Notes: generated by a model from the letters alone, not told the origin. Numbered from the stretch's first letter, positions 9,202 to 21,304 are shown. The stretch: DNA of 64,000 nucleotides from Ornithinibacillus scapharcae TW25 (GCF_000190475.1 NZ_AEWH01000020.1:25949-89948), one strand, 5' to 3'. Translations and numbers: made by a program.

Positions 9202-9549
9202 TTAAAACTGGTATTTCTTTAACACACTTTCAAGTTTTAATGCTAACCCAATATTTCCATCAACCTTTAACTTACCAGTCATAAAGGCAGACATACTATT
9301 TAAGTTACCGGACAAGAACTTACGAAACGTTGCACTTTTCATTTTCAAGATACAATCTGCTTGTTGATTACTTTGATTGGTAATCGAGAGGCCACCATCC
9401 TTAAAAGCTAGTTGGTAGGTTAGCTCCTCATCTATAATCTGTATTTCATAGAGTCCTCTCATTTCAGCATACGGCTGTGAGTTTGCCTTCAGTTTTTCTT
9501 CAATCTCTCCCCAAAGCTCCTGCATTGTTCCATTCTCTATTATGCCCAT
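9202..9549 (-). CDS. Stand-alone SCP2 sterol-binding-domain protein
   Basis: A 115-residue protein that fits a single SCP2 (sterol carrier protein) fold: an N-terminal helix (ELWGEIEEKLKAN), alternating strands with YQLAFKDGGLSI, then DCILKMKSATFRKFLSGNLNSMSAF and the closing helix LALKLESVLKKYQF. SCP2 folds bind lipids or act as a hydrophobic scaffold; the bacterial role is unclear. A GGGGG ribosome binding site precedes two adjacent ATGs and I use the second. It lies between veg and sspF, where B. subtilis has nothing, so it is an insertion relative to that order. No signal peptide is visible, so it should be cytoplasmic. Confidence 0.8.
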   Translation of the reverse strand: MGIIENGTMQELWGEIEEKLKANSQPYAEMRGLYEIQIIDEELTYQLAFKDGGLSITNQSNQQADCILKMKSATFRKFLSGNLNSMSAFMTGKLKVDGNIGLALKLESVLKKYQF

Positions 9550-9596
9550 CATGATCCCCCTGCATTATTATTTAAATTATCAAATAATTATAAACA

Positions 9597-9632
9597 AAAA
9601 TAAAGATCAGTAAACCATTTAGGTTACTGATC
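9597..9632 (-). terminator. Intrinsic terminator after veg
   Basis: Minus strand GATCAGTAA ... TTTACTGATC stem with an eight- to nine-base loop followed by TTTATTTTTG, just past the veg stop codon. Confidence 0.85.
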
Positions 9633-9890
9633 CATTAACATAGCTTTTGTTTGTTCATCATTAAAGTTTAATTCTACTGTTTCCGTAAGTACGTCTGCAT
9701 AGCTGTATGAAACACGCTCGAAAGCATTCTCTTCTTGGTCCAGTTCAACGATAAATACAGAAGGATATGTTTCTGCCAAGATTCCCGTTCTTTCTATCGT
9801 CTTCCTTCTGCCACCGTTAGCCTTCAACGTTAATCGTTTACCAACTTGACCTTCAAGACCTTGCTTAATTTCGGTTAATGTTTTAGCCAA
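9624..9890 (-). CDS. veg: Veg protein (biofilm-related, highly expressed)
   Basis: An 88-residue Veg-family protein. In B. subtilis Veg is made at very high level in vegetative cells and promotes matrix gene expression by counteracting SinR. The core [19 protein letters not shown] and [14 protein letters not shown] is nearly identical to the family. The start is a TTG ([10 protein letters not shown]) with AGGTGGAG just upstream; an earlier GTG in the same frame overlaps that ribosome binding site and adds residues absent from homologues. A strong SigA promoter sits at 9915-9943. It lies between yabG and the SCP2 gene. Confidence 0.93.
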   Translation of the reverse strand: MAKTLTEIKQGLEGQVGKRLTLKANGGRRKTIERTGILAETYPSVFIVELDQEENAFERVSYSYADVLTETVELNFNDEQTKAMLMDQ

Positions 9891-9914
9891 TACACTCCAC
9901 CTCACTGTAGTTAT

Positions 9915-9943
9915 AATATACCATATGCTTGTTTAAAAGTCAA
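9915..9943 (-). promoter_or_regulatory. Strong SigA promoter of veg
   Basis: TTGACT, a 17-base spacer, TATATT, with an A/T-rich flank upstream (ATATTTTATTTGAC). The layout matches the well-known strong Pveg promoter of B. subtilis, including the A/T tract before the -35. Confidence 0.8.
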
Positions 9944-10049
9944 ATAAAATATTATATTATAACAAGATATGTTTTTTCGTGTCAACAAGTAAATTTCAAC
10001 TATTGGTCTTATTATGGCAAAATGTAGATAAAATATGTATATTTTTTTA

Positions 10050-10086
10050 AAAAAGAAAAACATAAGCCCTTTCTTTGGCTCATGTT
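10050..10086 (-). terminator. Intrinsic terminator after yabG
   Basis: Minus strand ACATGAGCC ... GGCTTATGT stem with an A-rich loop, followed by TTTTTCTTTTTT, shortly after the yabG stop codon. Confidence 0.85.
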
Positions 10087-10103
10087 CCAATTAATATATC
10101 TAT

Positions 10104-11000
10104 TTATTCCCCTAACACTTCATCATCACTCAATTCAAAATCGTCATCCGCCAAATACGGCAATCCCGTTCGGAGAAGTCCTCTCGTCTCCACACCACCC
10201 ATTCCTTTTTCGCCTGTCATGGTATTCCGTAGTGCATCCCACACATTCACCTTCTCCATAAAAGGTGTATAGGCTATTTTTGCTGCAATATAGACAGGGT
10301 CTAGCGCATGTATATTAATTCGGTGTGGGGAACTTGCAAAATTGGCTCCTGCACGTATTAAGGATTCAAAATGAGATTGACATGCCCCTGCAAAAATGAC
10401 AAGTTGATCAAGATGTGGGGTAACCTTCCTAGCCTCTCTTACAGTTTCGGCAAAGTATTGGGAATGTCGATATGCTCGTATATCATGCTTACTCCCTTTG
10501 CTTTTGGAAAAAGAGTCATGTCCTGTAATCACAATAATATCAGGTTGTATCTTTTCAATAAGCTCCTGGATATGATAAGGCATTTCTTTCTCTTGTAAAT
10601 GAACGCCATGCACCTGTAATCCTAGCCTCTGGTACAGCGCTATGCATTTTCTTAAATATATTTGATCACCGTCTAAGTGGAGCACCTTAGCAGGTAATTG
10701 AAAATAATCTGCATAATGATACCCATCTGTCGACTGATAATCACGTTTTTCTTTCATCAGTTGATAGTCTTGCCGGAATAAACGATAGGAAAACTCTTCT
10801 TGCTCTTTCCCTTTTTGTCTACGTTTTTCTAGTTCTCGTTCTTCTGCCTTTACTAGATCAAGCAAAGGGGCATCGGCCTCTAACCGTATATCTTCACCAT
10901 GTAATATTGCCCTTTCTTGCTTGATCGATGATATCCGAAATAATAAATCGTGCTTATAAGATTTCCTCGTTACTAGTTCTCCTACTGCTCTTCGCTCCAT
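10104..11000 (-). CDS. yabG: Sporulation-specific protease YabG
   Basis: A cysteine-type protease that processes spore coat proteins so they can be cross-linked. It has 298 residues. The N-terminal GELVTRKSYKHDLLFRI and ILHGEDIRLEADAPL blocks match the family, and the central PDIIVITGHDSFSKS and VIFAGACQSHFESL segments contain the conserved His and Cys expected for catalysis. The ATG has AGGTGG five bases upstream. It sits between rsmA and veg as in B. subtilis, where it is expressed late in the mother cell under SigK. Confidence 0.93.
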   Translation of the reverse strand: MERRAVGELVTRKSYKHDLLFRISSIKQERAILHGEDIRLEADAPLLDLVKAEERELEKRRQKGKEQEEFSYRLFRQDYQLMKEKRDYQSTDGYHYADYFQLPAKVLHLDGDQIYLRKCIALYQRLGLQVHGVHLQEKEMPYHIQELIEKIQPDIIVITGHDSFSKSKGSKHDIRAYRHSQYFAETVREARKVTPHLDQLVIFAGACQSHFESLIRAGANFASSPHRINIHALDPVYIAAKIAYTPFMEKVNVWDALRNTMTGEKGMGGVETRGLLRTGLPYLADDDFELSDDEVLGE

Positions 11001-11089
11001 ATAGCCACCTCACAGCCTTCACAATAATGAAAGCAAATCTCCACTATAGACTATGAGTAATGCGCCTGATTCGTGCTTTTAGAAACGTT

Positions 11090-11120
11090 AAAGGGATGCC
11101 CAAATAAATGGGCATCCCTT

Positions 11121-11121
<1 letters not shown>
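11090..11121 (-). terminator. Intrinsic terminator after rsmA
   Basis: AAAGGGATGCCCA / TGGGCATCCCTTT, a perfect 13-bp stem with a short loop. It directly follows the rsmA stop codon and separates it from yabG. Confidence 0.88.
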
Positions 11122-12561
<1,440 letters not shown>

Positions 12562-12582
12562 TGATGGTTCCTCGCTTTGTTC

Positions 12583-12623
12583 AAAATAAATATGCTCTTA
12601 CCACTATAACATGGTAAGAGCAT
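12583..12623 (-). terminator. Intrinsic terminator after yabE
   Basis: ATGCTCTTACCA / TGGTAAGAGCAT, a perfect 12-bp stem with an eight-base loop, followed by ATTTATTTTG on the minus strand. Confidence 0.88.
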
Positions 12624-12631
12624 TGATTTCA

Positions 12632-13813
12632 TTAATCGATAATTTTTACTTTTACTTTTCTTACACCCCAGCTGTAAGCATCTGCTTTTGATGGGACGTG
12701 AATGTCGATACGATTGCCTCTAATATGGCCACCTGTATCACCAGCAACTGCTTCCCCATAGCCTTCAACCCAGACTCTAGTGCCTAGAGGGATTACATTG
12801 GGATCTACAGCAATTACCTTCACATTCGGATTTGCTTTAAGGTTAATACCTGTCGCAGTGTATCCAGAACATCCATTACAGTAAGCAGTAAAAGCACTTG
12901 CTGTCATGGTAAATTCCTTACCACTACCCGATGAAAGTGTGACAAGGTTCTGTGGTTCCTTCGTTCCTACTGCCAAAATACGATTCTTGCTTTCCTTTGT
13001 AACATCTTTTTTCAATACTTCTCGCTTTACTGGTTTGCCATTTTCATATGTAACCTCATATGTTTTGACAACAGTTCCCTCTTCACCAGCAGCAATAACT
13101 TTCTCTTTTCCTTTTTCAAGAGAGCTATCTTTTCTAGTTTCTGTTTGATACTCGACTGTCTCTGTTACTTCTTCTTTTTTCTTCTCAATTCGAATAATAG
13201 AAATAGAAGTATCTTTTGTCACTGATTCGTCTAGAGCTGGCTTAATCTTATCAAGCTCTGTTAACGTTATACTACTGGATTGTAGTACATCTTCTACAGA
13301 CCCACCTGTTGACCAAGCTTTTACTTCCTTACCACCATCATTAATCGTTAGTTCAAAAGCTTGTGTGATAGACAGACTTAAGCCATCCTTTATTTTTTCC
13401 TTCTTTTGATGGGAAAGACTATCATGTTCTGAAACCGTTAGTTCCTGCTCTGCTAGGAAATCACCAACCGTGTCAGCAACCGTATAATACATTTTTTCTT
13501 TTCCATCAATCGACACGACGATTTTATTCGCTTTTTTATATTCTATTTTCATTCCGTCTGCAATCTCTTCACTTTCATCGTGTGAGAGTACATCGTGTTC
13601 TCCGACTTCAATACCTACTTCATCTAGTAGCTCTAATACGGTATCAGCGTGGGTGTCAATCTTTCTATCCTTACCATTCTCAGCCAATACAATTTCTTTT
13701 TGTGTAGCATGAAAAAGTATTACACTTGCAAATGCTAAAAGGGCCACAATGCCAATACTTGAAATAACCAGCATCCGTTTCGAGGCCGGCAATAGCTTTG
13801 AAAGAATTCGCAT
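12632..13813 (-). CDS. yabE: YabE: cell-wall protein with ubiquitin-like, G5 and 3D domains
   Basis: A secreted cell-wall protein related to resuscitation-promoting-factor-like autolysins. From the N-terminus there are a membrane anchor or signal helix (about residues 14-33), three ubiquitin-like DUF348 repeats (about 40-215), a G5 domain (about 215-290) and a C-terminal 3D domain (about 310-393). The 3D domain shows its three Asp motifs: AVDPNVIPLGT, GDTGGHI and RIDIHV, as in MltA-type lytic transglycosylases. The gene lies between tatD and rnmV as in B. subtilis, where it is regulated by extracytoplasmic sigma factors and an antisense RNA. I could not confirm either here. Confidence 0.94.
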   Translation of the reverse strand: MRILSKLLPASKRMLVISSIGIVALLAFASVILFHATQKEIVLAENGKDRKIDTHADTVLELLDEVGIEVGEHDVLSHDESEEIADGMKIEYKKANKIVVSIDGKEKMYYTVADTVGDFLAEQELTVSEHDSLSHQKKEKIKDGLSLSITQAFELTINDGGKEVKAWSTGGSVEDVLQSSSITLTELDKIKPALDESVTKDTSISIIRIEKKKEEVTETVEYQTETRKDSSLEKGKEKVIAAGEEGTVVKTYEVTYENGKPVKREVLKKDVTKESKNRILAVGTKEPQNLVTLSSGSGKEFTMTASAFTAYCNGCSGYTATGINLKANPNVKVIAVDPNVIPLGTRVWVEGYGEAVAGDTGGHIRGNRIDIHVPSKADAYSWGVRKVKVKIID

Positions 13814-13982
13814 GCATCTTGCCTCCTTATTCGAATTGATTATATAGACACTATTATGTAAAAGTAAATGTTTATAGGATTACGGTTATTTTACAGTTTT
13901 ATTACAAAGGACAAAATTTTAAGGGGTTTTTGCTAGTGAGAAAACCTATAACCCCTTGCTATTACTAGGTTTCAAACCAAAT

Positions 13983-14011
13983 AAAAAGACTAGAAAAAAT
14001 CTAGTCTTTTT
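13983..14011. terminator. Bidirectional-looking terminator between tatD and yabE
   Basis: AAAAAGACTAG / CTAGTCTTTTT, an 11-bp stem with a seven-base loop and A/T tracts on both sides. It sits about 90 bases past the tatD stop codon. A second inverted repeat (AAGGGGTT ... AACCCCTT) lies at 13920-13957. Confidence 0.75.
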
Positions 14012-14104
14012 GGTCTAAAAAATAGTGAACATTTCATGGTTTTTTAGTTAAATTTCACTAATGTCACATAAAAAATAAGAATTAATTTGTTTTTGTAAGA
14101 AGTT

Positions 14105-14875
14105 TTATTTATTAATTTTAAATAATTTTAAGGCGTTTTTTGTTGTCTGTTCACACAACTCTTCCAATGGCATTTCTCGTAAATCAGCAATTTTCTCCGC
14201 TACTAATTTAACATATGCTGGTTCATTTCGTTTCCCACGATTAGGATGGGGTGCCAAATATGGGGCATCCGTTTCTATCAGAAGACGGTCTAATGGGACC
14301 TGAACCGCTACTTCTTTTGGTAAAGGTGCATTCTTAAATGTTACAGGGCCTCCTAGTGATATATAAAAGTTCATATCGAGGCATTCCTGAACATAGTTAA
14401 CAGAATCATTGTAACAATGCATGATTCCACCTACCTCTTGCGCATCTTCCTCCTGAAGTATTTGTATAATGTCTTCTGTTGCTTCTCGATTGTGAATGAT
14501 GATTGGCATGTTTACTTTTTTAGCTAATTGAATTTGCTTGCGAAACACTTCTTTTTGGACATCTTTCGGTGACTTATCCCAATGATAGTCCAAACCCATT
14601 TCGCCAATTGCGACCACTTTTGGATGTTTCGATAATTCCTCTATCCAAGAAAGATCTTCATCCTTCATATCAATTGCGTCAACTGGATGCCAACCAACTG
14701 CGGCATATATCGTCTCATATTGTTCTGCAATCTCGATTGCCAATGGTATCGTTTCATGATCAAATCCAACAACGACCATATAGTGAACTCCTGTATCAAA
14801 CGCTCGCTGTATTACCTCATCTCGGTCTTCGATAAATTGTCTAGCATTCATATGTACATGTGTGTCGAATAACAT
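14105..14875 (-). CDS. tatD: TatD-family metal-dependent deoxyribonuclease (YabD)
   Basis: A TIM-barrel metal-dependent DNase implicated in DNA repair and turnover. It has 256 residues. The metal ligands are visible in order: FDTHVHMN (His6, His8), AIGEMGLDYH (Glu), IIIHNREA (His), GIMHCYND (His) and LLIETDAPYLAPHP (Asp). It follows metG, the conserved order in Bacillus, but a terminator lies between them. The ribosome binding site is modest. Confidence 0.95.
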   Translation of the reverse strand: MLFDTHVHMNARQFIEDRDEVIQRAFDTGVHYMVVVGFDHETIPLAIEIAEQYETIYAAVGWHPVDAIDMKDEDLSWIEELSKHPKVVAIGEMGLDYHWDKSPKDVQKEVFRKQIQLAKKVNMPIIIHNREATEDIIQILQEEDAQEVGGIMHCYNDSVNYVQECLDMNFYISLGGPVTFKNAPLPKEVAVQVPLDRLLIETDAPYLAPHPNRGKRNEPAYVKLVAEKIADLREMPLEELCEQTTKNALKLFKINK

Positions 14876-14896
14876 CTAATCATTTCTTCCCTTCTA

Positions 14897-14939
14897 TAAA
14901 AGAAAAGGCCAGGATTCTACATAATGTAGCATGCTGGCC
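14897..14939 (-). terminator. Intrinsic terminator after metG
   Basis: Minus strand GGCCAG ... CTGGCC with an inner paired segment (CTACA / TGTAG), followed by TTTTCTTTT. It comes 16 bases after the stop codon of the out-of-frame metG 3' end, not after the premature stop. Confidence 0.88.
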
Positions 14940-14954
14940 ACTTCTCTCTTACAC

Positions 14955-17294
<2,340 letters not shown>

Positions 17295-17324
17295 TTGACA
17301 TTAATAGGAAGGTTCTGCTACTAT
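17295..17324 (+). promoter_or_regulatory. Candidate SigA promoter of abrB
   Basis: TTGACA (17295-17300), an 18-base spacer, TACTAT (17319-17324), about 60 bases before the abrB start and just upstream of the paired Spo0A boxes. Confidence 0.6.
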
Positions 17325-17338
17325 AAAGCAAAGAAACA

Positions 17339-17355
17339 TGTCGAAAATTGACGAA
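17339..17355 (+). promoter_or_regulatory. Tandem Spo0A boxes in the abrB leader
   Basis: TGTCGAA (17339-17345) and TGACGAA (17349-17355), both matching the 0A box TGNCGAA and spaced 10 bp apart. The same tandem pair is found downstream of the B. subtilis abrB promoter, where phosphorylated Spo0A binds to shut abrB off at the start of sporulation. Confidence 0.85.
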
Positions 17356-17384
17356 ATTTTAACTTGTAGAGGAGGGGAAGTACG

Positions 17385-17660
17385 ATGAAATCTACTGGTA
17401 TAGTGAGAAAAGTCGATGAGCTAGGCAGGGTGGTTATTCCCATAGAATTACGCAGAACTTTGGATATCAATATTAAGGATCCATTAGAAATTTATGTTGA
17501 TAATGATAAAATCGTGTTAAAGAAATACCAGCCAAACATGGCTTGTCAAATTACTGGGGAATCTTCTGATGAAAATATTTCATTAGCAAACGGTAAGATT
17601 GTTCTAAGTCCTGAGGGCGCAAAACTATTAATTGATGAAATACAATCACGTTTCAAATAG
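17385..17660 (+). CDS. abrB: Transition-state regulator AbrB
   Basis: A 91-residue DNA-binding repressor of post-exponential genes. MKSTGIVRKVDELGRVVIPIE is the swapped-hairpin AbrB DNA-binding domain (residues 1-50), including the Arg residues that contact DNA. The C-terminal multimerisation part contains CQITGESSDEN and LSPEGAKLL. The ribosome binding site GAGGAGGGG is strong. It is the only plus-strand gene in the core block before 26 kb. Tandem Spo0A boxes in its leader predict repression at sporulation onset. Confidence 0.97.
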   Translation: MKSTGIVRKVDELGRVVIPIELRRTLDINIKDPLEIYVDNDKIVLKKYQPNMACQITGESSDENISLANGKIVLSPEGAKLLIDEIQSRFK

Positions 17661-17713
17661 TAGTTTTATAGTGCAGGCGAGAAAGTGGTTTATACTTTCC
17701 TATCTGCAAAAAA

Positions 17714-17747
17714 GGAGCTGCAACAATTCTTGTTGAGCTCTTTTTTT
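17714..17747 (+). terminator. Intrinsic terminator of abrB
   Basis: GGAGCT-G-CAACAA / TTGTT-G-AGCTC stem with a three-base loop followed by TTTTTTT, about 55 bases after the abrB stop. Confidence 0.9.
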
Positions 17748-17770
17748 ACTATGAAAAGACTTATCTCTAT

Positions 17771-18643
17771 CTACTCTATATGATAAGCCTGGTAGACATC
17801 ACGTTTTGGTAAATCCCGGTCCTTAGCAACTAATTTAATAGCCTCTTTACTCGTGACCCCTTTTTCCTGTATATAATGATCGACATGATTTGGGATTGAA
17901 AGATCACTCCACCATAACTCGACTTCTTCTATCACGTCATGTGCATTACCTTCCACAACAATACAAAATTCCCCTTTTGGTTCATTTTCATTTGCCCAAG
18001 TAATTAATTCATCAACCGTACCCCGAATGTATTCTTCAAAGCGCTTCGAAAGTTCCCGAGCGATAGCAATTTGTCGATTTCCAAGCTGTTTTCCGATTGT
18101 TTTCAATGTTTCCTTAACCCGATAAGGTGATTCATAAAAGATTAATGTCGCCTTCAACTTTCCTAAACGTTCTAATTCTTCTTCTTTTTCCTTTTGCTTA
18201 CGCGGTAGGAAACCATAAAATAAAAATTCTTTATTCGGAAGGCCAGAGCCTACTAAGGCGATAAGTGCCGCATTTGCTCCTGGCAATACAACAACTGCGT
18301 AGTCCTGTTCTATCGCTGCCTGTACAATTTCATATCCTGGATCAGAAATAGCGGGCATTCCTGCATCACTTACTAACGCTATTGATTCACCGTTTGCTAA
18401 TTTTTCTAGGAGCAAATATTCCCGCTCTCGTTTATTATGTTCGTGATAACTAATAAGAGGTGTTGATATTTCAAAATGATTTAACAGTTTTTTGGTATTC
18501 CTTGTATCTTCTGCTGCAATAACATTCACAGACTTTAATATGGTAAGAGCTCGGTATGTAATATCTTCTAGGTTGCCGATCGGTGTAGGAACTACATATA
18601 ATATCCCTTCATCACGGGGCTCATAACTTTTCTGTATTCTCAT
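17771..18643 (-). CDS. rsmI: 16S rRNA C1402 2'-O-methyltransferase RsmI
   Basis: A SAM-dependent enzyme that methylates the ribose of C1402 in 16S rRNA, in the P site. It has 290 residues and a tetrapyrrole-methylase fold: VVPTPIGNLEDITYRAL at the start, VIAAEDTRNTKKLL, SLVSDAGMPAISDPG near residue 90 and FYGFLPRK are the family signatures. The start lies 23 bases inside the end of yazA, so the pair is coupled. Order yabB-yazA-rsmI is as in B. subtilis. Confidence 0.96.
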   Translation of the reverse strand: MRIQKSYEPRDEGILYVVPTPIGNLEDITYRALTILKSVNVIAAEDTRNTKKLLNHFEISTPLISYHEHNKREREYLLLEKLANGESIALVSDAGMPAISDPGYEIVQAAIEQDYAVVVLPGANAALIALVGSGLPNKEFLFYGFLPRKQKEKEEELERLGKLKATLIFYESPYRVKETLKTIGKQLGNRQIAIARELSKRFEEYIRGTVDELITWANENEPKGEFCIVVEGNAHDVIEEVELWWSDLSIPNHVDHYIQEKGVTSKEAIKLVAKDRDLPKRDVYQAYHIE

Positions 18644-18911
18644 AGTTCATTACCTCTTTCAATTTATCACGTATTAGTTGAAATTTTCCTTTACGAGTTA
18701 GCTGCTTAATTTCGTACTCTCTTTTTAGTGCTGCCTCTTTAGTAGGAAACTTTTCAATATACATTACTTGAAACGGTCCACGACCTCGGGTATATTTGGC
18801 ACCTTTACCTGACTCATGCATCTCTAATCTATTTTCTAGGTCATTGGTATATCCTGTATATAAGGAATCATCCCCACATTTTAATATGTAAACTGTGTGT
18901 TCATCAGTCAT
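18621..18911 (-). CDS. yazA: GIY-YIG nuclease-domain protein YazA
   Basis: A 96-residue single-domain GIY-YIG (UPF0213/SLX1-like) protein of unknown substrate. The motif is HTVYILKCGDDSLYTGYT, with the second Tyr and the LENRLEMHESGKGAKYTRGRGP block holding the conserved Arg. The start is the ATG of MTDEHTVYI, preceded by AAAGGAG; a longer frame from 18953 lies inside yabB and lacks a ribosome binding site. It overlaps yabB by eight bases and rsmI by 23. Confidence 0.93.
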   Translation of the reverse strand: MTDEHTVYILKCGDDSLYTGYTNDLENRLEMHESGKGAKYTRGRGPFQVMYIEKFPTKEAALKREYEIKQLTRKGKFQLIRDKLKEVMNYENTEKL

Positions 18912-19644
18912 AAATAATCTCCTTTGCTTCACTTGTATAAGTACCATCTTCATTATAAATGTATAATGGAGGCAAAATATGCAAATCTGCTTTTCCGTCT
19001 CTTATCCCTTCAATCAGTAACATATTCGCTTCTCTGCCTTTTTTCGGATATACCAACTGAAGACGTTTTGGCTCTAGTTTATAAGCACGAAAAGTAGTTA
19101 ATATATCAACTAATCTTCCTGGTCGGTGTACCATCGCAACTTTACCACCAGGACGTACATATAACTTACAAGCCTTAACAGCATCCTCTAACGTACAGTA
19201 TACCTCATGCCTTGCAATGGTAAGATGTTCATTTTGATTATGTTCTGTGCTAGATGGGGTCTTGAAATAAGGCGGATTACAAGTCACGACATCAAAACTA
19301 GAATGGGTTAAATCTGTTTTCAGATGACGGATATCGCCGTGGATCATCTTAATCTTATCTGTTAGATTGTTTAGTGCTATACTCCGTTTCGCCATACTGA
19401 TAATTCGCTCTTGAATTTCTACTCCAACGATACTGGCATTTGTTTTTCGTGATAGGAGGAGTGGAATTACCCCATTTCCACTACATAAATCTAGAATGTT
19501 TCCTCGTTTTATTGGTATTGACGCAAAGTTAGCTAATAATACGGCATCTAAGGAAAAAGAAAATGCTGTTGGGCTTTGAATGATTTGCATGCTTTCATCT
19601 GCTACTAAATAATCTAGTCTTTCATCATCAAATAATTGAACCAT
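18904..19644 (-). CDS. yabB: tRNA1(Val) adenine-37 N6-methyltransferase family protein YabB
   Basis: A Rossmann-fold SAM methyltransferase of the TrmN6/YfiC family. It has 246 residues. ILDLCSGNGVIPLLL is motif I, GVEIQE motif II, and VVTCNPPYF the NPPY motif typical of N6-adenine methylation. The RNA target is inferred from the family. It begins the coupled yabB-yazA-rsmI operon; upstream lies a large palindromic repeat. Confidence 0.93.
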   Translation of the reverse strand: MVQLFDDERLDYLVADESMQIIQSPTAFSFSLDAVLLANFASIPIKRGNILDLCSGNGVIPLLLSRKTNASIVGVEIQERIISMAKRSIALNNLTDKIKMIHGDIRHLKTDLTHSSFDVVTCNPPYFKTPSSTEHNQNEHLTIARHEVYCTLEDAVKACKLYVRPGGKVAMVHRPGRLVDILTTFRAYKLEPKRLQLVYPKKGREANMLLIEGIRDGKADLHILPPLYIYNEDGTYTSEAKEIIYD

Positions 19645-19720
19645 TTAACCTGTTCCTTTCCTATAAAGAGACTGGGAGAAGTATATTCATCACGCCTACC
19701 TTACTTTGGCGTATATACCC

Positions 19721-20006
19721 GCTCCGGAAATATACTACGCTTTCACTTCCAGCACAGGGGCGACATCTGCTCGAAAGAACCTCGCAGTGTCTACCTTGCA
19801 CTTCACAGCATAAGTGCGAGGTTCTTTCGAGAGTACCTCGCAGTGTCTTCTTTCCGCGGGCGGCTGGTGAGTCTCCTCGTGCTGACTCACTGCGGGGTCT
19901 CACCGATGCCTTTCCTCCCGCAGGACAAGAAACGCTACGTCAGCGGCTCATCGCACGCAGAAAAAGTGCTCTTCTTTTTCAAGGAGTCTACGTATATTTC
20001 CGGAGC
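19721..20006. repeat. Large palindromic intergenic repeat (about 286 bp)
   Basis: The ends are perfect 15-bp inverted repeats: GCTCCGGAAATATAC at 19721-19735 and GTATATTTCCGGAGC at 19992-20006. Inside is a second perfect inverted pair, CTCGAAAGAACCTCGCA (19770-19786) and TGCGAGGTTCTTTCGAG (19815-19831), and a GC-rich stretch with CCGCGGGCGG and CCCGCAGG. The unit is much more GC-rich than its surroundings. Similar palindromic units are scattered between genes in Oceanobacillus-type genomes (from memory). Any open frames across it are by-products of its composition. Confidence 0.85.
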
Positions 20007-20072
20007 TGATATGGTATATTAATTGTTTTTCTAGTTGTGCATTAGGTTTTTTCCCCTTGCTATAAAACTAAA

Positions 20073-20105
20073 GAAAAAACTGCCTGGCAATATATATCCA
20101 GACAG
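20073..20105 (-). terminator. Intrinsic terminator after yabA
   Basis: CTGTCTGG / CCAGGCAG stem with an A/T loop then TTTTTTC on the minus strand, 13 bases after the yabA stop codon. Confidence 0.85.
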
Positions 20106-20117
20106 CTATAGTATACG

Positions 20118-20456
20118 TTATTTCTTTTTACTTAGAAAATCTAGACAAAACATACAGTCTTCATTTCTTCTTGGACTGCCAAATTCCAAATTACAAATGT
20201 GAAAACCTTCTTCATACAGTCTCGCTAAGTTATCATAACCTTCACTAGGCAATTTTGTGATTTCCTCCACGGTGATTTCTTGATCCGCTTCAGATGAATC
20301 TAGTCGATTGCGCAAATGATGGTTTTCCATAGAAAGACGATGATTTTCTTCTAGTAAATCGCTTAGTTTCCCTTTTAGATCACCAAGCTGCTTGTATAAT
20401 TCACCAATTTGTTTTTCCATATCGGATACTTGGTCAAATATCTGTCTTTTTTGCAA
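20118..20456 (-). CDS. yabA: Replication initiation control protein YabA
   Basis: A negative regulator of replication initiation that binds DnaA and the DnaN clamp. It has 112 residues: an N-terminal leucine-rich coiled coil (about residues 1-55, four-helix tetramer in relatives), a linker, and a C-terminal zinc-binding domain with [21 protein letters not shown] giving the His and Cys ligands. It follows ricT as in B. subtilis. The linker is shorter than in B. subtilis. Confidence 0.96.
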   Translation of the reverse strand: MQKRQIFDQVSDMEKQIGELYKQLGDLKGKLSDLLEENHRLSMENHHLRNRLDSSEADQEITVEEITKLPSEGYDNLARLYEEGFHICNLEFGSPRRNEDCMFCLDFLSKKK

Positions 20457-20471
20457 TTTCGACTCACTCCA

Positions 20472-21299
20472 TTATTCTTGGCCCTGAGCTGTCACAATTC
20501 CTTCTTCGATGAGTTCATCCAAGGTATATTCAATAACACGTTCTTTTTCTGGAATTTCTATTTGAATAACGCGATCAAGAATATTAAGTCCTACCACATG
20601 ACCTTCTCCATGTGGAGTTTTAACATGCTCACCTAAATCAGGTAACTCTCTTTTCGCTTCTTCATATTCATCATTTTCATATTTTAAGCAACACATTAAT
20701 CGGCCACACAATCCAGAAATCTTAGCTGGATTTAATGATAAATTTTGATCCTTTGCCATTTTAATAGAAACAGGCTCAAAATCACCTAAGAAAGTTGAAC
20801 AACATAACATTCTACCACAAGGTCCGATTCCACCTAGCATTTTTGCTTCATCACGGACACCAATTTGTCTTAATTCAATTCTAGTCTTAAACATTGCAGC
20901 TAAATCTTTTACAAGCTCACGAAAGTCAACTCTTCCATCAGCAGTAAAGTAAAATATGATTTTATTACGATCAAACGTATATTCTACGTCTACTAAATTC
21001 ATATCTAGCTGATGCTCATCTATCTTACTTGCACACTCTTTAAATGCTCGATCAGCATATTCTTTGTTTTCCATGACCGTTAATTTATCTTTATCTGTCG
21101 CAATTCGCATGACCTTTTTCAGCGGAAGAACAACATCTTCCTCATCTACCTGCTTATTTGCAATCACGACTTTACCAAATTCAATTCCGCGAACTGTTTC
21201 CACAATAACATAGCTATCCAGTTCAATATCTAGTCCAGCCGGATCAAAATAATATATCTTACCCGCCTTTTTAAAGCGGACACCAATAACCCCTATCAT
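20472..21299 (-). CDS. ricT: PSP1-domain protein RicT (YaaT)
   Basis: A member of the RicA-RicF-RicT complex that carries Fe-S clusters, assists RNase Y mRNA maturation and promotes sporulation and biofilm formation. It has 275 residues, the same as B. subtilis YaaT. The PSP1 domain (about residues 60-150) is followed by a Cys-rich part, GGIGPCGRMLCCSTFLG and GLCGRLMCCLKYE, which matches the cluster ligands. The start is the ATG with AGGTG upstream; a GTG three codons earlier overlaps that site. It begins five bases after the holB stop codon. Confidence 0.96.
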   Translation of the reverse strand: MIGVIGVRFKKAGKIYYFDPAGLDIELDSYVIVETVRGIEFGKVVIANKQVDEEDVVLPLKKVMRIATDKDKLTVMENKEYADRAFKECASKIDEHQLDMNLVDVEYTFDRNKIIFYFTADGRVDFRELVKDLAAMFKTRIELRQIGVRDEAKMLGGIGPCGRMLCCSTFLGDFEPVSIKMAKDQNLSLNPAKISGLCGRLMCCLKYENDEYEEAKRELPDLGEHVKTPHGEGHVVGLNILDRVIQIEIPEKERVIEYTLDELIEEGIVTAQGQE

Positions 21300-21304
21300 C
21301 TCTT

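Noticed and set aside
19636-20022. 128-codon plus-strand and 80-codon minus-strand frames near yabB
   Set aside because: Both lie across the palindromic repeat; the open frames follow from its GC-rich composition and have no start signals.
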